64,000 nucleotides of DNA. Source: Mucilaginibacter sp. Lineage in GTDB: Bacteria > Bacteroidota > Bacteroidia > Sphingobacteriales > Sphingobacteriaceae. The notes below the pieces were generated by a model. The model saw only the letters and a program-made list of their open reading frames with translations. It had not been told where the DNA came from and searched no databases. Below, in pieces: positions 37,752-47,012 of this stretch. The DNA lies in contig NZ_JAQBOW010000162.1 in NCBI RefSeq assembly GCF_028287845.1, positions 62,001 to 126,000 of the forward strand, in the 5' to 3' direction. The first letter of the stretch is position 1; every line of letters begins with the position of its first letter. The translations under genes were made by a program, and so were the position numbers.

Positions 37752-38155
37752 GTCTCCTCTTGATACAAAAGCAACCAAAAGATCAAGTCAGCCCAATCGC
37801 TGCCAGCTCACTGGGCCAGACTCCCCGCCGCGTGGGCTGACAGGCCATCGCTTCTTTTTTGATTGCTCACCATTACCAAAATCTTGGTTTTTACCAAAAC
37901 GTCAGACGAAAAGCTTCGGGTGAAAGCAGGTAAAACAAGTTGGGCTGTGGGCTGGAGGGCATCAGGGCTTTTGCAGAAGTGTGGGATAGTGCGTAGCAAA
38001 AGCGGGGCAAAAGAACGTAGCCCGTGGTTTTACTTGCTTTGCCGGGTAAAGGCCCAGAGCGCAACGAAGCCTCTCGTCTGACTTGATTTTTGGTTCTTTT
38101 CATCAAGGAAAAGAACAAAAAGCCACCCCGCGGCGATTGAGTGGGACGATGCTCA
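37752..38155. repeat. Noncoding multi-hairpin repeat region, with inverted copy 2
   Basis: The gap 37671-38283 carries no credible gene. It has nested inverted repeats: GTCAGCCCA (37787-37795)/TGGGCTGAC (37833-37841) and GTCAGACGA (37901-37909)/TCGTCTGAC (38074-38082). At 38102-38155 it holds the inverse of 36529-36580. A word like the end of copy 1 (TAGTCTCCTCTTGAT) also occurs near 37750. It looks like a dispersed Bacteroidota genomic repeat rather than a functional gene. Confidence 0.6.
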
Positions 38156-38283
38156 AACCAAGCATACCGCCAATTTATTGAATGAACTCGCAGAGATTGC
38201 CACGCTACATTCGCAATGATTTCTCCCTGAGTAAGCCTACGTTCGCCCTTCACAGGGTGGGTGACACGCTTTTAATTCATGTA

Positions 38284-39210
38284 TTAATTATGATGATAAT
38301 CCTTTTGCAAGATCAAAAAGCTGGCCCGCTCTTCTTTATGGAATGGTACGTTCCAGTTGCCCTGGTAGCTTATTTTGGCGGGTAGCAATTCGCCATTATA
38401 GGGTAGCAGCTCAATGTTCATTTTCACATCAAAATCAAACAGGATATTGCTGTATTTCATGTCAACATAACGGCCCAATATTTTAAATGTACGCATATCA
38501 AATATGGTGGTAAGCTCCCTTATCATTACGTCATCGTCTGATACGCTTGGCTTCTTGATCACCTTAAAACGATAAACGGGTATGGAGTCTAAATATTTAC
38601 CACGGGCAAATTCATAATAATAATATTGCCGCATATCACTCCCGAATATTTCGGTTTTTCCGCTCAGGAAAGGTATGCCTGTCACCTTTCGCCCCGGAGA
38701 GAATATCAGTGTTTTTAGCTTATCCTTATAGGAGCCATTCTTCCCTTCCGAACCCGGCAACGGGTCGGTATGTGTAAAATCAGAATTATAGGCATTGTTA
38801 AAAATATAGTCGAACATCTCAACTGTATACAACTGGTACTTGCCGTTCTTTTTATAAACATTGCCTTTATCCTGCTTTAACAAGTATTCGGTTTTATGCT
38901 TACCCCCTACTATAATATGTTTTACTTTCCGGTGTAACTCACCATCAATCTTATTGTTTTTATCATAAGTATAGATGTCGTTTTCGGCAGTAAAACCGTA
39001 GCGTTTCATATTGCGGAAGGCTTTGTAAAAACCGGTATCGGCCACTACGGCATCAATAAAGTCCTGCGCGTTTAACCGGTGCGATCTGATGTTTACCGCC
39101 GAATCAATTACCACTGTTAATACCGTATCGGGGTTAAAACGGCGCTGCTGGGCTTTTGAACTGAAAGCTAAAAGCAGAAAGCTTAAAGCTAAGAATATAG
39201 TATTTTTCAT
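38284..39210 (-). CDS. Exported protein, conserved hypothetical
   Basis: A 308-residue exported protein. A signal peptide ends SSKA with mature Gln21-Gln22. The rest is soluble, rich in Lys/Asp/Tyr, with strand-like segments (IHYYYEFARGKYL, FDFDVKMNIELLPYNGELLPAKISYQGNW) and no membrane helix. The C-terminal LLPAKISYQGNWNVPFHKEERASF pattern is typical of a large Bacteroidota family of unknown role (carboxypeptidase-regulated-like or GLPGLI-like proteins share the look but I would not assign it). It lies downstream of the M20 peptidase gene on the same strand with a 43-bp gap, so it may be the last gene of that transcript. No function can be assigned. Confidence 0.7.
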   Translation of the reverse strand: MKNTIFLALSFLLLAFSSKAQQRRFNPDTVLTVVIDSAVNIRSHRLNAQDFIDAVVADTGFYKAFRNMKRYGFTAENDIYTYDKNNKIDGELHRKVKHIIVGGKHKTEYLLKQDKGNVYKKNGKYQLYTVEMFDYIFNNAYNSDFTHTDPLPGSEGKNGSYKDKLKTLIFSPGRKVTGIPFLSGKTEIFGSDMRQYYYYEFARGKYLDSIPVYRFKVIKKPSVSDDDVMIRELTTIFDMRTFKILGRYVDMKYSNILFDFDVKMNIELLPYNGELLPAKISYQGNWNVPFHKEERASFLILQKDYHHN

Positions 39211-39253
39211 TTAGTCGAATTTCATGATCTATTAACCATGAACCATGTACTTA

Positions 39254-40438
39254 TTAATTACCCAATTGTTTAACAGCCAGGTAAGCCATCAAACCAATAC
39301 TGTTTTCTAAAGCTTTTTCTTCAATATCAAACGTTGGCGTATGTACGGCAGAGGTGATACCACGGCTTTCGTTACGGGTACCCATGCGGTAAAAGCAGGC
39401 ATCAGCCACTTGCGAGTAGTAGGCGAAATCCTCGGCAGCCATCCATATATCCAGATCAAGCACGTTTTCTTTACCCAAATAATCTTCGGCATGCGCGCGG
39501 GTAGCCGCTGTTAGTTTAGGTTCATTTATCAGAAAGGGATAACCGTTCAATATCTTAAAATCACAGCTTCCGCCCATGCTTTCGGCAATGCCTTCGGCCA
39601 TTTTTTTCATTTTGATATGTGCCTCGGCACGCCATTTTTCATCCAGCGCCCTAAAGGTACCTTCTAAATAAACCTCGTTAGGGATAACATTGGTTGCTCC
39701 ATTGGCAATAACTTTACCGAATGATAGCACCGTAGGATTTGTAGGGGCGGCCATACGGCTCACTACTTGCTGCAGCGCAATTAATATATGCGCGGTAATA
39801 ATTACGGGGTCGATGTTTGATTGGGGCTGCGCGCCGTGACCACCTTTACCTTTTACGGTAACGTATAACTCGTCTGTCGATGCCATATATTGACCCGAAC
39901 GGAAACCAAATTTACCGGCATCAATAAAAGGCATTACGTGCTGGCCCAATACGGCATCAGGTTTTGGATTCTCTAATACGCCTTCTTTTATCATTAAGCT
40001 GGCTCCTCCGGGCAATCTTTCTTCGGCAGGCTGAAAGATAAGTTTAACGGTACCACCAAATTCGCTCTTTAGCTCTGTCAAAATTTTTGCTGTGCCTAAT
40101 AATGATGACGTATGTACATCATGCCCGCAAGCATGCATTACACCCGCGTTTTGGGATTTGTAGGGAACATCATTAGCCTCAGTTATTGGCAAAGCGTCCA
40201 TATCTGCACGCAGGGCAACTACTTTATCTGATGGCTTTTCTCCCGTTATTAATGCTACCAAACCGTTATCGGCCATACGCTCCCACCCAATGCCCAGCTC
40301 GTCCAGCTTTTTAGCAACAAACGCTGATGTTTCTACTTCTTGAAATGAAAGCTCAGGATGACTGTGAATATGGCGACGATTTGCTACAACGTCATTAAAA
40401 ATATTTTTTGATAACTCCTGTATCTTCTGCTTAATCAT
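39254..40438 (-). CDS. M20-family metallopeptidase/amidohydrolase
   Basis: A 394-residue cytoplasmic enzyme of the M20D group (amino-acylase, N-acyl-aminoacid hydrolase). Metal ligands are visible: Cys104 and His106 in HACGHDVH, Glu in FQPAEERLPGG, His in LGQHV, and a late His in AVHTPTF. The mid-chain KGKGGHGAQPQSNIDP is the dimerisation domain signature. Such enzymes release acetyl, benzoyl or other acyl groups from amino acids; the substrate is unclear. The stop and start overlap by 4 bp (ATGA) with the SPOR-domain gene upstream, so the two are translationally coupled. Confidence 0.93.
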   Translation of the reverse strand: MIKQKIQELSKNIFNDVVANRRHIHSHPELSFQEVETSAFVAKKLDELGIGWERMADNGLVALITGEKPSDKVVALRADMDALPITEANDVPYKSQNAGVMHACGHDVHTSSLLGTAKILTELKSEFGGTVKLIFQPAEERLPGGASLMIKEGVLENPKPDAVLGQHVMPFIDAGKFGFRSGQYMASTDELYVTVKGKGGHGAQPQSNIDPVIITAHILIALQQVVSRMAAPTNPTVLSFGKVIANGATNVIPNEVYLEGTFRALDEKWRAEAHIKMKKMAEGIAESMGGSCDFKILNGYPFLINEPKLTAATRAHAEDYLGKENVLDLDIWMAAEDFAYYSQVADACFYRMGTRNESRGITSAVHTPTFDIEEKALENSIGLMAYLAVKQLGN

Positions 40439-40884
40439 TGGGTATCTGCTTTTGGAGGATTTATTTTTTCTTCTATTATAAAAAGGCTGGTAAATGTGCG
40501 CCCCAGTTCCTGTTTCAATTTTTCGGCTTCCAGGCGTGTCCTAAAATCGCCGGCATGTACTTTATAATTGGGTTCGCTATAACTAATATAGGTACGCGTA
40601 CCGGGGTGTGTATCAGTAAATCTTGCCTGCACATCATACGCGTCTTTACGGCTCGAACCACTATAAATTTGTACCCGGTAACCATAGCTTGATGCATAAA
40701 CCGCCGCCATGCTGCCTTTTAAATTTGTTCGCCGGGCCATGAACGTATCTATCCGTGGATCTTTCACTACTTCAACCGTACCACGTTCTTGCGCGTATGC
40801 TATAGCCGGGGCAAAAATAGCTATAAAAAAAATGCACCTGAGTATATTGCTAAAATTTGCTTTATATACAGGTGCGTTTTTCAT
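40435..40884 (-). CDS. Exported SPOR-domain protein
   Basis: A 149-residue exported protein. The signal peptide ends IAYA, with Gln32 as the mature N-terminus. The C-terminal ~75 residues are a SPOR domain: YGYRVQIYSGSSRKDAYDVQARFT and YKVHAGDFRTRLEAEKLKQEL (the GDFRTRxEAE signature). SPOR domains bind denuded peptidoglycan glycan at division sites. There is no transmembrane anchor, so it would be free in the periplasm. Coupled by ATGA to the downstream M20 peptidase. Confidence 0.9.
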   Translation of the reverse strand: MKNAPVYKANFSNILRCIFFIAIFAPAIAYAQERGTVEVVKDPRIDTFMARRTNLKGSMAAVYASSYGYRVQIYSGSSRKDAYDVQARFTDTHPGTRTYISYSEPNYKVHAGDFRTRLEAEKLKQELGRTFTSLFIIEEKINPPKADTQ

Positions 40885-40895
40885 TGTCTAAATTT

Positions 40896-40976
40896 TCTGA
40901 ACCTTGATTTTTGTGATTAATTGATTACCACGATTAATAATCAGGCAATCCTTAAATCCTTTAATCAGGGTTCAGA
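40896..40976. repeat. Inverted word repeat downstream of secA
   Basis: TCTGAACCTTGATT (40896-40909) pairs with AATCAGGGTTCAGA (40963-40976), one G-T wobble, around 53 nt. The loop holds further GATTAAT words. It begins 7 bp after the secA stop and could terminate secA or be a dispersed repeat. Confidence 0.5.
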
Positions 40977-40982
40977 TATTGC

Positions 40983-43900
40983 CTATGCCTGACCTACGCC
41001 ATGGCAGCTTTTATATTTTTTACCGCTACCGCAAGGGCAAGGGTCATTTCTTCCTATTTTTTGCTCAACACGTATTGGCATTGATTTTTGCTGCTCGCGC
41101 GTATCGTCAAATATGGGCAAGCCACCGGCACCTTCGTGTACCAATTCTGGTTTCGAGGTGCGCATTTTACGCATATCAGTTTTAGGCTGCGGCTTTGCTT
41201 CCTGCACTTCATCCGGCGCTTGTTGCGATGCAATGCCGCCCCTAAATAAGAAACTTACAATTTCTTTATTCACGGTAGCCAGCATCTGGCGGAACAAATT
41301 AAACGCTTCGAACTTATAAACCAACAACGGGTCCTTTTGTTCGTATACAGCGTTTTGTACAGATTGCTTCAGTTCGTCCATTTCGCGCAAATGCTCTTTC
41401 CAGGCATCATCTATCAGGTACAGGGTAACATTTTTTTCGAATGATTTTACCACTTCCATACCATTATTTTCGATAGCTTTTTTTAGCGGAACAGCAACTT
41501 GTATACCATGTACTCCATCGCTAAACGGTACCACTATGTTTTCTATAATGTTACCACGGGTATTGTAAACATCCTTTAAAACCGGGAAAGCTTGCTGGGC
41601 TATGGCCTCTGATTTGCGTTTGTAAAATTCGGTAATGTCGGCAAACGTTCTGTCAACCAACGCGTTTAACGAAGTGCCTGCAAATTCATCCTGCGTAAGC
41701 TCAGTATCAACAGAAAACAAACGGATAACCTCTAAACGGAACCCTTCGTAATTGTTTACTTCTTTATATTCGGTTACGATGTCTTCAACCACATCAAAAA
41801 TGGTGTTGTTTAAATCCACATCTAAACGTTCGCCAAACAGCGCATTTTTACGTTTGGTATAAACAACGGTACGCTGTGAGTTCATCACATCATCATACTC
41901 CAGCAAGCGCTTACGTGTACCAAAGTTATTTTCTTCCACTTTCTTCTGCGCGCGCTCTATAGAGTTTGATATCATAGAGTGCTGAATAACCTCGCCTTCC
42001 TCAATACCCATACGCACCATCAGGTTTGATATACGCTCTGACCCGAATAAACGCATCAGGTTATCCTCTAACGACACAAAGAATTGTGATGATCCGGGAT
42101 CACCCTGGCGGCCCGCACGACCACGCAACTGCCTATCCACACGGCGCGACTCATGGCGCTCTGTACCTACAATAGCCAAACCACCAACGTCTTTAACGCC
42201 GGGGCCTAATTTTATATCCGTACCACGACCAGCCATGTTGGTGGCAATAGTAACCGTGCCTGTTTTACCTGCTTCAGCCACAACATCGGCTTCTTTCTGG
42301 TGCATTTTGGCGTTTAATACATTGTGTTTAATACCGCGCAATTTTAGCATACGACTTAGCAACTCGGATATTTCAACCGAAGTTGTACCCACCAGTACCG
42401 GGCGGCCCGCCTGGGTTAGTTTTACTATCTCATCGGCAACGGCATTGTATTTTTCGCGAACGGTACGGTAAACCAGGTCGTGCATATCCGAACGACTGGT
42501 TGGCGTGTTGGTTGGAATTTCAACCACATCCAGTTTATATATTTCCCAGAACTCACCTGCTTCAGTAACGGCAGTACCCGTCATACCGCAAAGCTTGTGG
42601 TACATCCTGAAGTAATTTTGCAGGGTGATGGTTGCAAAGGTTTGTGAAGCATCTTCTACTTTCACATTTTCTTTGGCTTCAATAGCCTGGTGCAACCCAT
42701 CTGAATAACGACGGCCATCCAGCACACGGCCGGTTTGCTCATCAACAATTTTTACCTTACCATCGTCAAGAATGTATTCGGTATCCTTTTCAAATAAAGT
42801 ATAGGCTTTTAACAACTGGTTAACCGAGTGTATACGCTCAGACTTGATAGAAAAATCGCGCATCAATTCGTCTTTCCGGGCTATCTTTTCTTCGGCAGGC
42901 AAATCAGATTTTTCAATCTCCGCTATTTCCGTACCTACGTCAGGCATCACAAAAAAGTTAGGGTCCTCGCCCGATGAGGTGATTAGTTCAATACCTTTTT
43001 CGGCCAGTTCAACCTGGTTATTTTTTTCATCTATAATAAAAAACAGCTCAGCATCTACTTTAGGCATTTCCTTATTTTGGTCCTGCATGTAGTAGTTTTC
43101 GGTTTTTAATAAAACCTGCTTGTTAGCGCCTTCACTTAAATATTTAATTAAAGCCTTACTTTTCGGCAAACCTCTAAAGGCACGCAATAAAGCTAAACCA
43201 CCTTCATCAATTCCTGTTTTGCCTTCGGCTATAGCTTTTTTAGCTTCATTTAAAACACCATTTACATAACTTTTTTGTGCGTTAACCAAACGCTCAATTC
43301 GCGGTTTCAACTCATAAAACTCGTGCTCATCTCCACGTGGGATTGGGCCTGAAATAATTAAAGGTGTACGGGCATCATCAATTAAAACCGAATCGACCTC
43401 ATCCACCATGGCATAATGCAGTTTGCGCTGTACCAGTTCTTCGGGGCTGCGTGTCATATTGTCACGCAGGTAATCAAAACCAAACTCGTTATTGGTACCA
43501 AAAATAATATCAGACATGTAAGCGGCGCGGCGTTCTTCAGTATTTGGCTCATGTTTATCAATACAATCAACCGATAAACCATGGAACTCATATAACGGGC
43601 CCATCCACTCCGAGTCACGACGTGCCAGGTAATCATTCACCGTTACTATATGTACACCCTGTCCAGATAAAGCGTTTAAGTAAGCAGGCAGTGTGGCTAC
43701 CAGTGTTTTACCCTCGCCTGTTGCCATCTCTGATATTTTACCCTGATGCAATACAATACCACCAATTAGCTGTACATCATAATGTACCATATCCCAGGTA
43801 ACTTCATTACCTGCAGCCAGCCACTTATTATGGTGAATAGCTTTATCGCCTTTTATAATAACATTTTGCTTTTTAGCGGCAAGATCACGGTCAAACTGGG

Positions 43901-44297
43901 TGGCGGTAACCTCAATGGTCGCGTTATTTTTTAACCTGCGGGCAGTTTCCTTTACAACGGCAAAAGCCTCAGGTAATAAATCTAATAGTATAACTTCCAG
44001 CGCTGCATCACGGTCCTTTTGCAACTTATCTGCCTGGGTATACAGGTCAACTTTCACCTGCACATCCATATCCGGGTTGTTCTCGGTCTGATCTTTAATT
44101 GCCTGTATCTCATCGTCAATTTTAGCTAATCCCTGTTTAATGGTTTCCTTAAAATCCAATGTCCTGGCTCTTAGCTCATCATTACTTATCTGATCAAGCT
44201 TGGCAAACTCGGCCTTAACTTTTTCAACCAAAGGCAAAATAGCCTTTACGTCGCGCTCTGATTTGCTTCCAAAAAGCTTACTTATGAAATTTAACAT
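40983..44297 (-). CDS. secA: Preprotein translocase ATPase SecA
   Basis: A 1,104-residue motor ATPase driving unfolded preproteins through SecYEG. The ATG at 44297 begins [16 protein letters not shown], the usual N-terminus; a longer reading starting ten codons earlier is rejected. Walker A is MATGEGKT (residues 191-198), Walker [22 protein letters not shown], and motif [23 protein letters not shown]. The C-terminal SEC-C zinc motif reads [14 protein letters not shown]. The chain is long because of the family insert in the first ATPase domain found in Bacteroidota. It is transcribed alone or with nearby genes on the left; a 202-bp repeat-bearing gap separates it from purD. Confidence 0.97.
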   Translation of the reverse strand: MLNFISKLFGSKSERDVKAILPLVEKVKAEFAKLDQISNDELRARTLDFKETIKQGLAKIDDEIQAIKDQTENNPDMDVQVKVDLYTQADKLQKDRDAALEVILLDLLPEAFAVVKETARRLKNNATIEVTATQFDRDLAAKKQNVIIKGDKAIHHNKWLAAGNEVTWDMVHYDVQLIGGIVLHQGKISEMATGEGKTLVATLPAYLNALSGQGVHIVTVNDYLARRDSEWMGPLYEFHGLSVDCIDKHEPNTEERRAAYMSDIIFGTNNEFGFDYLRDNMTRSPEELVQRKLHYAMVDEVDSVLIDDARTPLIISGPIPRGDEHEFYELKPRIERLVNAQKSYVNGVLNEAKKAIAEGKTGIDEGGLALLRAFRGLPKSKALIKYLSEGANKQVLLKTENYYMQDQNKEMPKVDAELFFIIDEKNNQVELAEKGIELITSSGEDPNFFVMPDVGTEIAEIEKSDLPAEEKIARKDELMRDFSIKSERIHSVNQLLKAYTLFEKDTEYILDDGKVKIVDEQTGRVLDGRRYSDGLHQAIEAKENVKVEDASQTFATITLQNYFRMYHKLCGMTGTAVTEAGEFWEIYKLDVVEIPTNTPTSRSDMHDLVYRTVREKYNAVADEIVKLTQAGRPVLVGTTSVEISELLSRMLKLRGIKHNVLNAKMHQKEADVVAEAGKTGTVTIATNMAGRGTDIKLGPGVKDVGGLAIVGTERHESRRVDRQLRGRAGRQGDPGSSQFFVSLEDNLMRLFGSERISNLMVRMGIEEGEVIQHSMISNSIERAQKKVEENNFGTRKRLLEYDDVMNSQRTVVYTKRKNALFGERLDVDLNNTIFDVVEDIVTEYKEVNNYEGFRLEVIRLFSVDTELTQDEFAGTSLNALVDRTFADITEFYKRKSEAIAQQAFPVLKDVYNTRGNIIENIVVPFSDGVHGIQVAVPLKKAIENNGMEVVKSFEKNVTLYLIDDAWKEHLREMDELKQSVQNAVYEQKDPLLVYKFEAFNLFRQMLATVNKEIVSFLFRGGIASQQAPDEVQEAKPQPKTDMRKMRTSKPELVHEGAGGLPIFDDTREQQKSMPIRVEQKIGRNDPCPCGSGKKYKSCHGVGQA

Positions 44298-44388
44298 ATT
44301 TAATTTGATATGATGGCATAAACTCAATAATTGCGCCAGCGTAATTATAAAGCCATTATGACAGGCAAAGGTAAGGTTTTGCAGGGGA

Positions 44389-44477
44389 GTATCAAGTAAC
44401 TAGTAGCAAGTATCAGGTAAAATTTAGGTATTTTAACATTATAATCATCTTGCTACTTGATACTAGCTACTTGTTAC
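44389..44477. repeat. AGTATCAAGTA word repeats between secA and purD
   Basis: The left block (44389-44416) and right block (44449-44477) are imperfect inverted copies of one another built from the words AGTATCAAGTA and GTAGCAAGTA. A related pair fills the atpG-atpA gap at 46898-47012. The pattern is characteristic of Bacteroidota spacers and may form a hairpin. Confidence 0.6.
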
Positions 44478-44485
44478 TAAACTTC

Positions 44486-44493
44486 TATCTTTG
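44486..44493 (+). promoter_or_regulatory. -7 promoter box directly before purD
   Basis: TATCTTTG fits the Bacteroidota TAnnTTTG -7 consensus exactly and ends only 6 bp before the purD ATG at 44500. If used, transcription would begin at or within a few bases of the ATG, giving a leaderless message. The -33 TTG is not well placed. Confidence 0.55.
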
Positions 44494-44499
44494 CCCCCT

Positions 44500-45774
44500 A
44501 TGAACATCCTGATCCTCGGCTCGGGCGGAAGGGAAAGCGCCTTCGCCTGGAAATTAGCACAAAGCCCAAAATGCAGTAAACTTTTTATTGCGCCCGGTAA
44601 CGCGGGTACCGGTCAATACGGCACCAATGTAAACATTGCCGTAAACGATTTTGAAAGCATTAAACAATGTGTTTTAACTAATAGCATTGATTTGGTATTG
44701 GTTGGCCCTGAGGAACCTTTAGTTAGAGGCATTCATGACTTTTTCCTGGCGGATGAACAGTTGAAAAACGTGCCGGTTATTGGTCCGCAGGCCGAGGGTG
44801 CACAGTTAGAGGGCAGCAAGGATTTTTCTAAGCAGTTTATGGAGAGGCACAACATCCCTGCAGCCACATCAAAAACCTTTACCCGCGATACTTTACAGGA
44901 GGGTTTTGATTATTTACCAACCATAGGCCTACCCATAGTTTTAAAAGCCGATGGATTGGCTGCGGGCAAAGGCGTATTAATTTGCCTTACCGTACAAGAG
45001 GCCCAACAAGAGCTAATAGAAATGCTTACCGAAGCCAAGTTTGGCGACGCCAGTTCGAAAGTGGTGGTTGAACAGTTTTTACAAGGCATAGAGCTATCGG
45101 TATTTGTATTGACCGATGGCAATAATTATAAAATATTACCATCAGCCAAAGATTATAAACGTATTGGCGAAGGCGACACCGGTTTAAACACCGGCGGCAT
45201 GGGTTCTGTTTCCCCGGTTCCTTTTGCGGATGCCGAGTTTATTAAAAAGGTTGAAGATAGGGTGATCATCCCTACTATAGAAGGTTTAAAACAGGAAGGT
45301 ATCCCTTACAAGGGTTTTATCTTCATTGGCCTGATGAATTGCGGCGGCGACCCCTACATGATAGAATACAATTGCCGCATGGGCGACCCGGAAACAGAGA
45401 GTGTTTTACCACGCATAGAATCCGATTTTGTTGAGCTGCTGTTAGGCGTAGCCGAAGGAAACCTAAACGAGAAAGAACTCATCATATCCAACAAAGTTGC
45501 TGCAACAGTAGTTTGTGTTGCAGGCGGCTACCCCGGCGAATATCTAAAGAACAAAGCTATCAGCGGTATGGAGAATGTACGCGGTTCGCACGTTTTCCAG
45601 GCAGGTACAACACAACAAGGCGAAGATATATTAGCAACCGGTGGCCGTGTTTTAGCAATTACATCCTTACAAGATAATATGTTTGATGCGCTGCAACAAG
45701 CTACTGCCGATGCCAGCAGGATCTATTATGACGGCTGCTATTTTAGGAAAGATATTGGGTTTGATTTGATATAA
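44500..45774 (+). CDS. purD: Phosphoribosylamine--glycine ligase
   Basis: A 424-residue ATP-grasp enzyme that joins glycine to phosphoribosylamine (GAR synthetase) in purine synthesis. The ATG at 44500 starts MNILILGSGGRESAFAWKL, the family N-terminus; a TTG three codons before it overlaps the -7 box. The ATP-grasp core has LVGPEEPLVRGI, PIVLKADGLAAGKGV, VVVEQFLQGIELSVFVL, DYKRIGEGDTGLNTGGMGSVSP and YNCRMGDPETESVLPR. Length is normal. No other purine gene is close, so it is a stand-alone unit. Confidence 0.96.
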   Translation: MNILILGSGGRESAFAWKLAQSPKCSKLFIAPGNAGTGQYGTNVNIAVNDFESIKQCVLTNSIDLVLVGPEEPLVRGIHDFFLADEQLKNVPVIGPQAEGAQLEGSKDFSKQFMERHNIPAATSKTFTRDTLQEGFDYLPTIGLPIVLKADGLAAGKGVLICLTVQEAQQELIEMLTEAKFGDASSKVVVEQFLQGIELSVFVLTDGNNYKILPSAKDYKRIGEGDTGLNTGGMGSVSPVPFADAEFIKKVEDRVIIPTIEGLKQEGIPYKGFIFIGLMNCGGDPYMIEYNCRMGDPETESVLPRIESDFVELLLGVAEGNLNEKELIISNKVAATVVCVAGGYPGEYLKNKAISGMENVRGSHVFQAGTTQQGEDILATGGRVLAITSLQDNMFDALQQATADASRIYYDGCYFRKDIGFDLI

Positions 45775-45800
45775 GCCAGCCTTACCATAACCATAACAAC

Positions 45801-45940
45801 CGCGTCATTGCGAGGAACGAAGCAATCTCTACAACAGACATTCAATAAGATAGATTTCATTTATTGTATAATACTACTAACAGACATCCTGCAATTTGAT
45901 TTGCATGTGCAGAGATTGCTTCGTTCCTCGCAATGACGCG
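45801..45940. mobile_element. 140-bp MITE-like element with 30-bp perfect inverted ends
   Basis: The arms 45801-45830 and 45911-45940 are perfectly complementary over 30 bp, each including GCGTCATTGCGAGGAACG. The 80-bp interior is A/T-rich with no ORF. A related element with imperfect ends lies at about 57000-57185 (GTCATTTCGACGAGGAACGAGGA). It falls between convergent purD and atpG genes. No transposase is nearby. Most likely a dispersed miniature element of the Bacteroidota; it can also act as a bidirectional terminator. Confidence 0.8.
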
Positions 45941-45947
45941 TGAAAAT

Positions 45948-45974
45948 AAAAAAAGCTTCCTGAAATCAGGAAGC
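45948..45974 (-). terminator. Rho-independent terminator of the ATP synthase operon
   Basis: On the minus strand GCTTCCTGA-TT-TCAGGAAGC (9-bp stem, 45974-45955) is followed by seven T (45954-45948). It lies 26 bp past the atpG stop codon at 46001. Confidence 0.88.
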
Positions 45975-46000
45975 CTTTCTAATATCTAAACTTATTATTT

Positions 46001-46888
46001 TTAATTTGATGACAACGCCGCTGCGCCACTTACAATTTCGGTAAGCTCGGTGGTGATAGCTGCCTGGCGGGCCTGGTTGTAAGCTAATTTTAATGCTTTC
46101 AACAAGTCGCCTGCGTTTTCTGTTGCTTTATCCATTGCGGTCATACGGGCACCATGCTCAGAAGCTACAGAATCTAATACCGCGCGATACAATTGTATCT
46201 TGATATTTTTTGGTATCAGCTCTGCAACAATTTCTTCTTGTGATGGCTCCAGTATATAATCAACCTGCGCTGTTTTTACTTCGTCTTTTTTAAGCTCGGT
46301 TTTTGGTACCGGTAACAATTGCTCGGTTATCAAAAATTGCATTGCCGCGTTTTTAAAGTGGTTGTACACAATTTCAACACGGTCATACTGTCCTTTTAAA
46401 AAGCCTTCCATAATGCTTTCGGTAATTAACGAGGCATTAGCAAAGTTTAAGTTATTGTACAGCTCATTATTGTTACCAATAACATTGTATTTACGGCGCT
46501 CATAAAACTCCTGCGATTTTTTACCGATAGCAACTATAGAAACGTTACCCGCTTTTAACTGCTCGCTGTATTTCTCGGCAATCAGGTTATTTGCAGTTTT
46601 CATAACGTTAGCGTTAAAAGCACCTGCCAGTCCGCGGTTTGATGATACTGCTACTATCAATACCTTAACAGGCTCACGCTGCTGTAAAAAAGGCGACGAA
46701 CCATCCTCTAAACTTGCAGACAAGTTTGACAATAATTCCTTCAGCTTACTTGCATATGGGCGTAATTGTACAATAGCGTTGGTAGCACGTTTCAACTTAG
46801 CTGCCGAAACCATTTTCATGGCCTTGGTGATCTGCTGCGTTGACGATACCGACGATATCCTGTTTCTTACTTCTTTTAAATTAGCCAT
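46001..46888 (-). CDS. atpG: F1 ATP synthase gamma subunit
   Basis: A 295-residue rotor shaft subunit. The ATG at 46888 starts MANLKEVRNRISSVSSTQQI, the conserved N-terminal helix; the longer reading adds 13 unrelated residues encoded in a repeat-rich spacer. The central AVSSNRGLAGAFNANV and the C-terminal helix ATENAGDLLKALKLAYNQARQAAITTELTEIVSGA are the family signatures. It is the last gene of the operon; the terminator follows. The spacer to atpA carries inverted word repeats. Confidence 0.96.
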   Translation of the reverse strand: MANLKEVRNRISSVSSTQQITKAMKMVSAAKLKRATNAIVQLRPYASKLKELLSNLSASLEDGSSPFLQQREPVKVLIVAVSSNRGLAGAFNANVMKTANNLIAEKYSEQLKAGNVSIVAIGKKSQEFYERRKYNVIGNNNELYNNLNFANASLITESIMEGFLKGQYDRVEIVYNHFKNAAMQFLITEQLLPVPKTELKKDEVKTAQVDYILEPSQEEIVAELIPKNIKIQLYRAVLDSVASEHGARMTAMDKATENAGDLLKALKLAYNQARQAAITTELTEIVSGAAALSSN

Positions 46889-46897
46889 TCTTTTTTT

Positions 46898-47012
46898 GAG
46901 TATTAAGTATCGAGTATCAAGTAGCAAGACTTAAATACCCAATACTAATCACTTTATTCATCAAGTAAGAATCAAATCTTGTTACTTGATACTAACTACT
47001 TGATACCAGCTA
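46898..47012. repeat. AGTATCAAGTA word repeats between atpA and atpG
   Basis: Blocks GTATTAAGTATCGAGTATCA (about 46899-46918, continuing GTAGCAAG) and CTTGTTACTTGATACTAAC (about 46979-46997) repeat and invert the same word. They extend to the atpA stop. Related to the secA-purD spacer repeats. Confidence 0.6.

Noticed and set aside
37891-38253. 120-residue minus-strand frame in the repeat-rich gap
   Set aside because: It spans several inverted repeats and shows no protein-like composition. Treated as noncoding.
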